In this document: piece by piece, positions 42,875 through 52,795 of the stretch
Numbering within the stretch: the stretch's first letter is position 1
Layout: every line of letters begins with the position of its first letter
Source: Seminavis robusta
Lineage: Eukaryota > Bacillariophyta > Bacillariophyceae > Naviculales > Naviculaceae
Assembly: GCA_903772945.1 (NCBI GenBank)
Contig: CAICTM010000128.1
Span: forward strand, 1-64,000
Length of the DNA stretch: 64,000 bases
Direction: 5' to 3'
The notes under the pieces: generated by a model
Told to the model about the DNA's origin: nothing
Databases searched by the model: none
What the model saw: only the letters and a program-made list of their open reading frames with translations
Position numbers and translations under genes: made by a program

Positions 42875-45800
42875 TCAGTTATCCATAGAGCGTGAACGAC
42901 GAGGCATACGCCTTCGTGGCCGTGGGCGAGACTCTTCACTAAAACGATCGTCTCCTCCAAAGGAATTTGATCTCTGCATACCAGGACGTTGGAGTGGTCG
43001 AGAGTCTCCATCAAATGACTTTGCCCGGAGAGGTCTCCTCCGACGACTGCCAGGTTCTGTGTTTGATCGACGAAGATCCAGCTTGTCACTGTTGGCACTG
43101 CCGGGTTCTGTGTTTGATCTACGAAGCCCCAGCTTGTCACTGTTGGCACCAACGACGGACCCACTGTCCTCTGCCCCTTGTATCCCAGGCCGAGGGCGTC
43201 GACGAGACTCTTGAGTAAAGCGATCGTCTCCTCCAAAGGAGTTAGCCCTCCGAAATCCAGGACGTTGGAGTGGTCGGAGTGGTCGAGAGTCTCCATCAAA
43301 TGACTTTGCCCGGAGAGGTCTCATCCGACGACTGCCAGGTTCTGTGCTTGATCGACGAAGCCCCAGCTTGTCCTGTAGCACCAACGACGAGCCACTGTCC
43401 ACCGAATTCACTCGGCGGAGGGGGTTTCCTCTGCTTGTGTCGAAGCGAGGATCTCCGTCCATCGAGGTTGTCCGACGAGGTGTTGCTCTTCTGGGCCCTC
43501 GAATCCTGCCTTCAAAACGTGCATCTCCATCCAGTGATTTCGTCCGACGTGGCAGTTGCCTTCGTGGTCGCGGTGCTGTTGGCTCGTCAGTAGATCCAGA
43601 GAAGGAACGGCTGCGAAGGAACGGAAAGTCCCTCGATGCAGCCCGATTGCGACGAATCTCGTCCGCCCGAGTGCGCCCCCCACTCCCGCGGCTGCAACCG
43701 GATGAGATGCCCATGTCATCGCGAGGTCGAACCCGTCCCCGAGTCCCTCGGCTGCCATCGGATGAGATGCCCATGTCATCACTGGGTCGAACACGTCCCC
43801 GACTCCCACGACTGCGCCGCGATGAGTTATTCATTTCGTTTCCTTCGTCAGTGCTGGAATCTTTTGCACCTCCTACGGGTTTGGCGGTGGACTCTGTTGC
43901 TTTTCGACCGAAACAAGGGTAGCGACCCCAAATGCAAATCGGGAGTAGCAGAATGCACAGAAGCACCACCACGCAGACAACTATTATGATGGGCCACATG
44001 TATTTCTCCCCGAACGATTCGCAATCTTCTGCCGCATCGTCTCCGCACTGCGTGTTCCCCAGAGTTGTAGTTCCGTTCACTACTGCACCCACATCGCCAT
44101 CCTGGTTTTCTCCCACATCGCCTGGCGTCCCAGCCGTCGTCGGTGCTGCAGCATCACTGGGAGCTGCCAGCAAAATCCATGGACTATTCGGGTTGTATCC
44201 GTCCAAGGAGTCCTGGAGCTTGCCACTGCTGATTCCTTCTTGCGTAGCCTGCTCTGCCGCCTCGGAAATGCGGTTGGTACGCGACTCATCGTCTGCGTCG
44301 TCAGTCAGCACAAAGACATCAAACCCTGTTGTGACTGTCAAACAGGAAGCGTCTTGAGGGATGTCCAAGGGACAGCGTGTTCCCTGGACATCTTTCAAGC
44401 TGGCCGTGTCAGTCAGGACCCAATACCGATCATTGGCCGCATCCGTGCTCAAGCCTCGCCTCCTTCGGAGCACGCCATGGCGGCGGCGCTCTTGCAAGAG
44501 CACTGCATCCATGGCAGGGACAACATGATCTCTGAGAAAGATTTCAAATGCCGGCTTTACATCGGTGGCATTCTCCCAAAAGTCATCGGGTGTTTCCATT
44601 CCAAGAAGATTGTACGCCAACACTGGTGTTACAATTTCCAGTCGTACGGGTGATGAAGATTGCTGCTGCTGTAACGACGCAGTCTCCAAAAAGGCCGTTT
44701 GAGTCTCGCGACAAATGTCATCACGGTGCTCCTGGTGCTTCTCTAGCCCCAACGTTGGCAACGATATTTGCACTCTTGGTTGTGCCACTACTTGGTTGCT
44801 TTCTCCCACGCTTTCTCTCATGAAAATGTTCTTTGTATTTGGTGGTCGTTCCACAATATCCAACTCAATTTCTCCCGTGGCAGCGGAGACAAAGGTGTCA
44901 AAGTTGGCCCGCAAGGACAAGGGCAACGCCACAAAGGGATATCCCTCGTAAACATTATTCCACAGTATGTTGAGGAGTTGTACATATTCCATTTGATTCA
45001 ACTGTCGGTCGTCATCTATATCAGCTTCCAACAAGGCCGTAAGACACGTTTTCAAAAAGTCTACCTCCACGGCATCGGCAGTAGTGTTGCCATCCGACGT
45101 GGCAGCATCACTATCAGCACCAGTATCAGCACCAGTATCGTCCGCGTTTTCGGAGGTATTATTATCTTCGGCTGCATCGGAAGTAGCATCAGCAGTGTTG
45201 CTGTTGTCTTCAGTTTGCTCCATCATGGGCGCCGGCGTTGGTTGAGGATGTCTCGTCACGACGACCCCAGCACTATTCGATGAATTGTCGTCTGCTTGTT
45301 CTGTCTGCTCGGCTTCTTGTGACTGTTCCTCTGGTCTAGGATTTTTCGTCACGACGACACCAATGTCCACTTGGGGCTCCTCCTCTGCTTGTTCTACCGT
45401 TTCCTCTGCTTCCGCATCTTCTTCATCATCATCAACAGTAGCACTCGTGGCTTGCACGACCATGGGTGCCTCGGTCGGAGGTGGCGATGCGGCATCGATG
45501 ACAATAGGCGCCTCCGTGGGTGGCGATGCAGCGGCATCATCCGCGGGAGGCGATACTGCTGTATCTTCCGTGGGTGGCAATGCTGACGCATTCTCTACGG
45601 GCGATGCAACTGTAGCCTCGGTTCGTTCGGGACAAATGGTGTCCGAGTTCCATTCGGCGTCGCTCGTGTCAATATCTTGCATCCCCGCTTCGACCACTAC
45701 TTGCTTGACATTGGTCCAAACATTACTATTAGTTGTTGTTGTTGTGGTCGTATGTACATAGTTTTGTAGAAAATCGACCAGATCAGTGGTCCCTTGAAGC

Positions 45801-46807
45801 ACTTGCGTGATATCGGACGAGGAGAGGGTGGTGTGATCTCCATTGTGGTGTATCAGCATCGCCGTGATATCCACCGTGACGGTCAAGGGATGTTCCTGGT
45901 CATTGTCGTTATAGTTCCAATCCAATCGTTGGAGTGTCGCTTCAATAGCCGCTCCGTAATTGTATTTGGACAATGAGGCTTCGACAAAGGAACGCATTTG
46001 ACACGCCAGTGCTTGAATATCGAGTGGTTCAATGCCATTGTTGTTACTGTCGTAGTCATCGAAGAATCCAAACTGCCAAGTGGATGCGGCTTGATTGAGT
46101 GGTGGACACGTGACGGTATCGTAGAGGAACGTTTCTCCCGCGAGAGCGGGTGCCGCATCGTAGGCGAGTCGATTGATGCCTCGCAATACCGCCGTGGCAT
46201 CGCCGTCAATGGGATAGGACAACCACGCATAATTGGTAATGTACGCTTGAAAGTCGGCAGCGGCATCAATTTCCGCCACGATTTGTCGTGCATCGACGGC
46301 CATGTCGTAAACGAATCGATCGTCGTAATAGGCGAGAATTTCAAAGGTGATCCGAAACTGGGGAAGATTGTCAAAAATGGGAGGCGCAAAGTTCCATTCC
46401 TTTACACGCAATGACACACGCAGGACTGTTTCCAATTGGGTTTGCAAGAGATGCGTAAAGAACGCATCCGTCTGACACGCCAATGCCTGATAGACTTCGT
46501 CTGTGGGACCTGCTGTGGTAGCCCAATCCACGTGAGAGAAGAAAAGATAGTCCAACCGAATCAACGCCACTTCGTGGTCCTTGTCACTATCGTTGTCACC
46601 CGTCGAAACGTCGGGAATGCCTTGAGAAGTAGTATTCTGGAAAGGACTATCATCGACCGTGCCACTTCGATTGGTATTCGTGTCTTGCAAGTATCGGTAT
46701 CGAATGGAACCTCTGGCAGTCACTGGCAGGACATGTACATGGATTGTCATCACCACTACTAGCAGTGCCACTGCCAACCGGAACGAGGTACAGCGTTGTA
46801 CCTTCAT
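42875..46807 (-). CDS. Large type I membrane protein with EF-hand and basophilic repeat tail
   Basis: 1310 residues from ATG 46807 (signal peptide FRLAVALLVVVMTIHVHVLPVTA). There are two diverged copies of the ectodomain seen at 17720-20029 (first CQTDAFFTHLL, EWNF, YITNYAWLSYP, NRLAYD; second CQMRSFVEASL, LDWNYN, FLQNYVHT). They are followed by an acidic Ala/Pro/Thr linker (about 45190-45620) and an EF-hand-like loop DIDDDRQLNQME. The same juxtamembrane domain (TRCPLD, ASCLTVTTGFDVFVL) precedes one helix (WPIIIVVCVVVLLCILLLPICIW). The cytoplasmic tail of about 330 residues is built from repeats such as LRRSNTEPGS, RPLRAKSFDGDSRPL and RRANSFGGDDRF, which look like R-x-x-S phosphorylation sites. 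The role is unknown; calcium-responsive surface signalling is inference. Confidence 0.78.
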   Translation of the reverse strand: MKVQRCTSFRLAVALLVVVMTIHVHVLPVTARGSIRYRYLQDTNTNRSGTVDDSPFQNTTSQGIPDVSTGDNDSDKDHEVALIRLDYLFFSHVDWATTAGPTDEVYQALACQTDAFFTHLLQTQLETVLRVSLRVKEWNFAPPIFDNLPQFRITFEILAYYDDRFVYDMAVDARQIVAEIDAAADFQAYITNYAWLSYPIDGDATAVLRGINRLAYDAAPALAGETFLYDTVTCPPLNQAASTWQFGFFDDYDSNNNGIEPLDIQALACQMRSFVEASLSKYNYGAAIEATLQRLDWNYNDNDQEHPLTVTVDITAMLIHHNGDHTTLSSSDITQVLQGTTDLVDFLQNYVHTTTTTTTNSNVWTNVKQVVVEAGMQDIDTSDAEWNSDTICPERTEATVASPVENASALPPTEDTAVSPPADDAAASPPTEAPIVIDAASPPPTEAPMVVQATSATVDDDEEDAEAEETVEQAEEEPQVDIGVVVTKNPRPEEQSQEAEQTEQADDNSSNSAGVVVTRHPQPTPAPMMEQTEDNSNTADATSDAAEDNNTSENADDTGADTGADSDAATSDGNTTADAVEVDFLKTCLTALLEADIDDDRQLNQMEYVQLLNILWNNVYEGYPFVALPLSLRANFDTFVSAATGEIELDIVERPPNTKNIFMRESVGESNQVVAQPRVQISLPTLGLEKHQEHRDDICRETQTAFLETASLQQQQSSSPVRLEIVTPVLAYNLLGMETPDDFWENATDVKPAFEIFLRDHVVPAMDAVLLQERRRHGVLRRRRGLSTDAANDRYWVLTDTASLKDVQGTRCPLDIPQDASCLTVTTGFDVFVLTDDADDESRTNRISEAAEQATQEGISSGKLQDSLDGYNPNSPWILLAAPSDAAAPTTAGTPGDVGENQDGDVGAVVNGTTTLGNTQCGDDAAEDCESFGEKYMWPIIIVVCVVVLLCILLLPICIWGRYPCFGRKATESTAKPVGGAKDSSTDEGNEMNNSSRRSRGSRGRVRPSDDMGISSDGSRGTRGRVRPRDDMGISSGCSRGSGGRTRADEIRRNRAASRDFPFLRSRSFSGSTDEPTAPRPRRQLPRRTKSLDGDARFEGRIRGPRRATPRRTTSMDGDPRFDTSRGNPLRRVNSVDSGSSLVLQDKLGLRRSSTEPGSRRMRPLRAKSFDGDSRPLRPLQRPGFRRANSFGGDDRFTQESRRRPRPGIQGAEDSGSVVGANSDKLGLRRSNTEPGSANSDKLDLRRSNTEPGSRRRRPLRAKSFDGDSRPLQRPGMQRSNSFGGDDRFSEESRPRPRRRMPRRSRSMDN
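43000..43390 (-). repeat. Intragenic repeats encoding the phosphosite-like tail
   Basis: On the plus strand the segment GAGAGTCTCCATCAAATGAC plus GACTGCCAGGTTCTGTG recurs at about 43003 and 43290, with partial copies between (GTTCTGTGTTTGATC at 43053 and 43107). They encode the SFDGDSRPL and LRRSNTEPGS units of the membrane protein tail. Confidence 0.8.
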
Positions 46808-49497
46808 GGTCAAGGAGATTGATATGAATGGTGAAACGAATCGAGGAGGGGTTGGAGGTGCCGGTAGGAATACTATGCGGAAGGAAGGGAAGGAAGGAAG
46901 GCTTCGATGGATGGATGGATGGATGGATGGATACCAGGTAGGTCCACTACCTCTCTGCGGTCTCACTCCGTCTTTCTTAGTTTGGTCTTCTCGTCACTCC
47001 TACTCTCAACTTGCTTGTCGGCCCCTGCAAGCGCTATGCTATATCTACTGATCAAGTATTGGTTGAGCTCTACTAGTATGCTATATCAATTGTTCCCCCT
47101 ATCCGGATCGTCTCTTCCGGCTCAACATACATGTACAGTGTATCGTGAACCTGGTCAATTGTCAGTGGGTCAATTAATTGTGATGAGGACAACATGAATA
47201 AAGAAGTAACAGTCTTTGGAGAAGGCATTCCGACTAATTCCAACTTCCAACCATTATTTCGACGCGAAGGCGTTCCTATAACTTCCGGCGATGACCAATA
47301 GGTGACCACCATACTTATGCTACCGGTAATCGTGCTGGTACAGCCTGCCTGGTATGGTATTAATACTACCGGCTTAAAAAACACTGGTGAAGCACTGAAT
47401 TAAATCCGGAAGTCACTGGTCAACCACTTTCTGTGCACTTTCCGAATATGCGGAAGGTGACCGGGTGCTTCCGTTCTGCTGGTAAGCAACAGACTTAGAT
47501 GGCCTTTCCATTCGGAAAGTTCCAACTGTGAATGACTTTGTTTTCATGGTCTATGGACGCAGTATCACAGCTGGGTCACTCGTCGTCGCAGCAGACACTA
47601 AAATACTTACTTGTGAGATTGTAGAATTAGGCCTCAAGTGTAGATCGTCCGGAAACTACTAGTATTTTAGTCGAACCACTACTTGTTGATCATTCAACAA
47701 TTAACAAAGGTGATTCTCATTGAAATTCTTGGTTTCCGTGGTCATTGCTGTCTTCAGCGGCATAACATTAAGACTGCAATAAGCATAGAGGGCAAGCCTG
47801 TAGCGCTGTAATCAATCCTGTTGGCTCAAACAAGCTTCCTCTGGATCTGGATACAAGGAGTAGCATATTATAGTCTACTAACACCATTTGGACAACCAAC
47901 GTGTACCGGTACATGATCGAGGTATGTGGAGCAGTCGAAATGCCTTTGGGCAGCTTCGACTGTCAAATTAGTCAAAGCATTTTGAGCAGAAGCAATGCAT
48001 TTGTAGAAGCCAACCAGCTCTACCTGTGCACCAATGGAAGCTGTTCGGCCACGCATAGCCGAAACGTGTTGGCTCATGAGCAGTGGATTTCAACACACTT
48101 TCCTGCTTTGTTACAGTTCACCATCAATCTAGCTAGTCAAAAGATTTTCAACATGCCAGTTAGTTGGCTAACCAGTAGCTTTTCATCTCTCGACTCTCTG
48201 TAAACACAAAAGTCCTCAACTACAAAGTACCTTGATAGATTTGCAGTGGATAAAGGCCCTCCTCTTCCAAGTAACATTATCATTGGTAGGGAATAAAAAA
48301 GTGCCCAAAGGTCGCTCCGGCTGGACGACTGCTGAATATCTCTTGGAAGCATCGGAATGAATGGGTTCGCTATTTAGCCAGCAGCCCTCAGCGCACTTCT
48401 TCAACAGGCTCCAGCCTCTAGAATAGCAGTGCTTGCTACTACCGTAATGGCAGCAGCCGGCGGGTGAGAGTTGGTTTCTCAAGGGCTCTGACCTGCTCAG
48501 CAGAAGTCCCTTCGTGTCTGCATTTTGAGAACTTGCTGCAGCGGCATTGAAGGTTTCCGCTTGCACCATGATCATGCAATGACATTGCTGCAGAACAAAC
48601 AAGAAACATCCTCTTCCACGAGCTCAAATGCTTTGGAATTTTATGCTTGCATTGCCTGCCTCAGCAGGAATGAATAGGAGTGATTGCTCCATGCCTCAGT
48701 TGTCATATGCATAGAACCGAGTCGAGTACAGCAGCGAACTCGAGTCTTCAGATTCTTTGATTCAGGGTGCTCCTGTCTCTGTCTTTGGAAGCTCACGAAA
48801 ATACCATTTCTGCCCGGTGCCCAATGCCACGGGAAAGTATCCACGGATGACACGCAGGCCCGCATCTCAAAATCCGACCAAGGATTGCCACGCCCTTAAA
48901 TGAACGAACCACCAAGTTTTTGGCCGGATTTAGAGGTGACCCCTCATCTTTAAATCTGTACAAACTTTGGGGCATAGTAGATTTAACCAACCACACGATT
49001 GATGAACGCTCCACTCGGATGTGCCGGAAGCTGATTGGTAGATGTGGTAAAACTATGAAATACGTAATACTTTCCATATTTACTTCATCTACTACTACCA
49101 GGTACAGCTGTACCTGGTACTAGTACCGTAGTCTACGCATCTCGACTGGTTGTTCCTGTTTTTCAATGCTTTGGCACGTGCTGCGCGCCCTCCTAAATAA
49201 AAGTATGCATCAAGCCATGGCCTCTCGATTCGATGCCGAGATTCGGTAGCGGCAGCATCCACCAGTCACCAGTGCGAAAGAAGCAACAGATGGGACAGAC
49301 AATCAAATGCGAAATACAAAGCGTATACTAGAGCACAGATCAGCCACAGAGAGATACAAATCTGGTCAAAGTGAAGCGACGAATCTGTTGATTCTGTCGT
49401 CTGATGTATCAGGCTTCTCACGTTTGCAAGAGCCCACACCAGTACAGTACCATCTCAGTAGCGACTTTCTGCCATCAAACCGGAAAAGATTATAAGA
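46808..49497. other. Long intergenic stretch
   Basis: 2.7 kb with no supported gene. 46876-46932 contains GGAAG and (GGAT)n runs just upstream of the membrane-protein start, probably in its 5' region. The remainder has only short frames, scattered ACCGGT palindromes and no tRNA-like cloverleaf that I could find by eye. Confidence 0.4.
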
Positions 49498-52115
49498 ATG
49501 ATAGACGAGGATGACGACGACTGTGAAGAATCCCGATCCGCTGCCCGCAGACCACTGTGGTGGAGACTCTTTTTCCCTGAAGATCGCAGGTATAGAATAT
49601 TGATGCCAGTAATCTGGACCCTCTGCGTGTCACTTTTGCTGCTGGTCGTCTTGACTCCGACCATCAAGCCCTCTAATGGGATACAGGGAGACGAATTTGA
49701 TGTTGCGGAGATGATTTTTGAAGGTGGCAATGGAAATAGCTTTGCAAAGCGCGCTGATCCCAGAAAGAAAGTCAAATCACCAAATGTGGATCCTTTTACC
49801 AATGACCAATCCCCTCCAAAGGCAGCCTCGGCTGATGTCTTAAAACCTCAAGGCTCAAATTCATCCTTGTCATCAAATAATGACAACGCAACGACTGGTG
49901 GAGTTGAATTCTTGATCATTCCATACGATTCATCCCCAACAGAAGCATCGAACGGAACCATTGCTCCCAGCGTAAGTTGTCTTGGCTTCCAACCAACCAG
50001 CAATGATTCTGGGGTGTAGTTGCCTTGTCCAAAGCTCATCGGCTCCTCTTGTTTCTGTCCCATTCTTAGGCAAAGCCAACCCTGGATCCAACAAGTGCAC
50101 CCATAACGCTTAGACCAACGCCACAGCCTTCACCCAGACCATCCCCCAGGCCATCCCCGCGTCCGTCTCCTCGGCCGTCTCCCAGGCCATCTTCACAACC
50201 AACCGGTGATCCCACATCAAAACCTACGCCCAAACCCACTCCTTTGACATGGGGCTGGGTCCCTCCGAAGGGGGGGGCTACGCCTAAACCAACAAATCCA
50301 ATACCACCCCCTCCTCGTCCCACCTTTCGCCCAACGGCTAGGCCTTCACCGCGGCCAACCCCTCGATTGCCATCGCCAAGGCCAACTCCCAGACCATCGC
50401 CAAGGCCAACCCCTCGGCCATCACCAAGACCCTCACCAAGACCAACTCCTAGAGAGCCATCGCCAAGACCATCTCCTAGGCCTTCACCTCGACCAACTCC
50501 AAGACCCTCACCACGACCTACTGCACCGATTGATATCATCACCTTTGTGCCGGGCCTGTTGACAGTCCGCCAAAACGGTCTTCTCTTGTCTGCTGGTCTC
50601 ACGTCCCGGATCATTGCGACGAAGGGGGGGAGAGTGCAGTATGACAGACCTGTCTATGGTGCAGAGTCCGACATTGATTTCCACAGTGAGCCAGATGGCG
50701 GTGCCACTTTTGAAGACCCAAGAGCCAATAACCCAGGTGGTGAGAAACCAATTGTGCTCTTTGTAGTTGCTCGTTTGATGATGCTGTAGTGATGCTTCAT
50801 TGCTGAATAATACTCCTTGCTTTTGCCTTCCATCAGGATGGATTTACGTGAGCAATTCAGAAGGTAAGAAGAGTGGTGGATGTGAGCAACCAGTTTTTAC
50901 TGCCCTGCTCAAGTTTGAAATCACGACTTTGCTCTAAAGAGGGTGGGAGTGTAGGTGGTGTGGGTGCCATCACCTTTGATCGGGATGGAAACGTCCTTAA
51001 ATACGAAATGATCCTCACAGCAACAAGCGACAACTGTGGTGGTGGTGTGACCCCTTGGAATACTTGGATCAGGTCAGTTCATACACGTCACGAGGATCTT
51101 GTGCCGCTGTAGCAACGTGCCTCACACTTTGCATCTCCCAGTTGCGAGGAGCACAGTGGTGGCAAGAATTTTCAAGTAGATCCAACGGGACGTCGTGCTC
51201 CCCGTTCCATCACCCTTGGCAGTGAAGGTGGATATTGGGAGTCCTTTGCTTATGACATTCGGAATCGACAAAGACCTAGGTAGGTGCAGGGTGTTTGCCA
51301 CTCCAGGTTCTCGGTGATGCTTCTGCTTTGGCTCATGTCACTTTTCTCTAAGGTTCTTTGTGACCGAGGATGACGACAATGGAGCCCTTCAACGCTTTAC
51401 TCCGTACCGCTCTCAGATCAACTGGAATCAGCCATGGAACATGCTTCATGGTACGGGGATTACAGAATATCTCTATTTGCACCCAGAGCGGGGTTCAAAC
51501 CAAGCTAGAGGAGTGCTTTCTTGGGGCAGTAACCGAGAGGCTGCAAGGCACAATGCGGGTCTCTATTACCCAAATTCCGAGTAAGTACGGCCACTTGTTT
51601 CGTCGGCAGTGAATGACACATCGTTTCTGCCTCTCATCTCCAAGAGGCTGGGTTTGTGTTCTTTCAGGGGCATTGATGTTGATCATGACAATGGCATTCT
51701 CTACTTTGTCAGCAAAAAACTTGAGGCGTTGTTTGAACTGAACCTAGATGCGATGCACTACACACGCCAATCAACACGGTCAGGGCTTTTTAATGGTCAG
51801 CCCGATCAGTTACGGAGGCTCATCACAGATGCAGGTCAAGAGTACCTTTTCTTCACAGAAGATGGCGGTGATGTGGCCGGCATCCATGGCAGGGATGAAT
51901 CAGGTCTATACTTCACTGTGGTTGAGAGTGACGAATACGAAGACGAAACCACTGGCTTGGCTTTCTCCCCGAACGGACTCCACATGTATGTGGCATACCA
52001 GGACAATGGCATTCTGTTTGACATTACTCGGACGGACGGACAAACCTTTCATGCCAGGTCCTTGGACGTGCGCTATCATGCGACGGGTGATAGGAAATCT
52101 CGTGCACGTCGCTAG
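49498..52115 (+). CDS. PhoX/DUF839 alkaline-phosphatase-like protein, membrane anchored
   Basis: Seven exons: 49498-49971, 50070-50739, 50837-50863, 50940-51072, 51142-51279, 51353-51580 and 51668-52115. They close in frame to 705 residues. The N-terminus has no cleavable signal but one helix after about 35 residues (MPVIWTLCVSLLLLVVL), suggesting a type II anchor. A long PRPSPRPT linker precedes the catalytic domain. Family motifs run in order: VGGVGAITFDRDG, NCGGGVTPWNTWISCEE, FESFAYD-type WESFAYDIRN, FFVTEDDDNGALQRFTP, EGIDVDHDNGILYFVSKK, GQPDQLRR, FTEDGG, ETTGLAFSPNG and MYVAYQD. In characterised PhoX the Cys-Glu region and later acidic residues hold iron and calcium; they are present here. 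The likely role is extracytoplasmic phosphate-ester hydrolysis under phosphate stress. Exon 3 is only 27 nt. Confidence 0.85.
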
Positions 52116-52795
52116 ATTGCAACCGGTGCATTCTCATTTCATGAATCGAATCTAAACCAACTGCGTGAATATGGGAGAAGTGCATGTGTAGCTTCGTGCT
52201 ACACCGACTGCCATCCGTGTCCTTCGTCTCGGGAAGCTCTACGTGATGTAAGTCTGTTCTGGATCACATCGTCAACTGAAGCTGACCACGGGAAAGCAAA
52301 AGGCCACAAAATGCAGGCTGTGATGCTTACTGTACCATTCAATCGATTGAAACCTCTGCACAGTAGCTAGCCAGAGAAAGACCTACAAGCGCAGACAGCT
52401 TCTGGATGGTCAACGTTAGACAAACCCTCCCTAGCTATTGTAGCATGCTAGCTACTATTGTTAGAGACCGGCCAGCCCATATATTGCCCTGCTTCGGGTC
52501 CCAGCTTTTCCGAGTGTCAATTCAAACTGCTCACTCAATTGCTAGAGGTGTGCGGACCACAATCTTCTCAACTTTCCACGATCATCTCTGTTTTCCACGA
52601 TCCTCTCTGCTTTCCGCAAAAGGATTTTCTTTCAGGTTTTCAGGTGAAGACGTGAAGACAGTCCACGTTCTCAACAACAAGGATGACCTCTAGAATCATA
52701 CGCTCTATGTAACAAAGTTCATGCATACTAGTGCAGTGTATGATAGGCTGGCAGTATTTTGCCTTGGGGATCCGGTACTCCAAGTACATTGTAGG
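52116..52795. other. Intergenic stretch without a supported gene
   Basis: Short frames only. An in-frame ATG at 52721 would extend the next gene by 25 codons but would mask its signal peptide. Confidence 0.35.

Noticed and set aside
46808-49497. Search for tRNA or other structured RNA genes
   Set aside because: No cloverleaf or A/B-box pair was convincing by eye; a covariance-model scan would be needed to exclude them.
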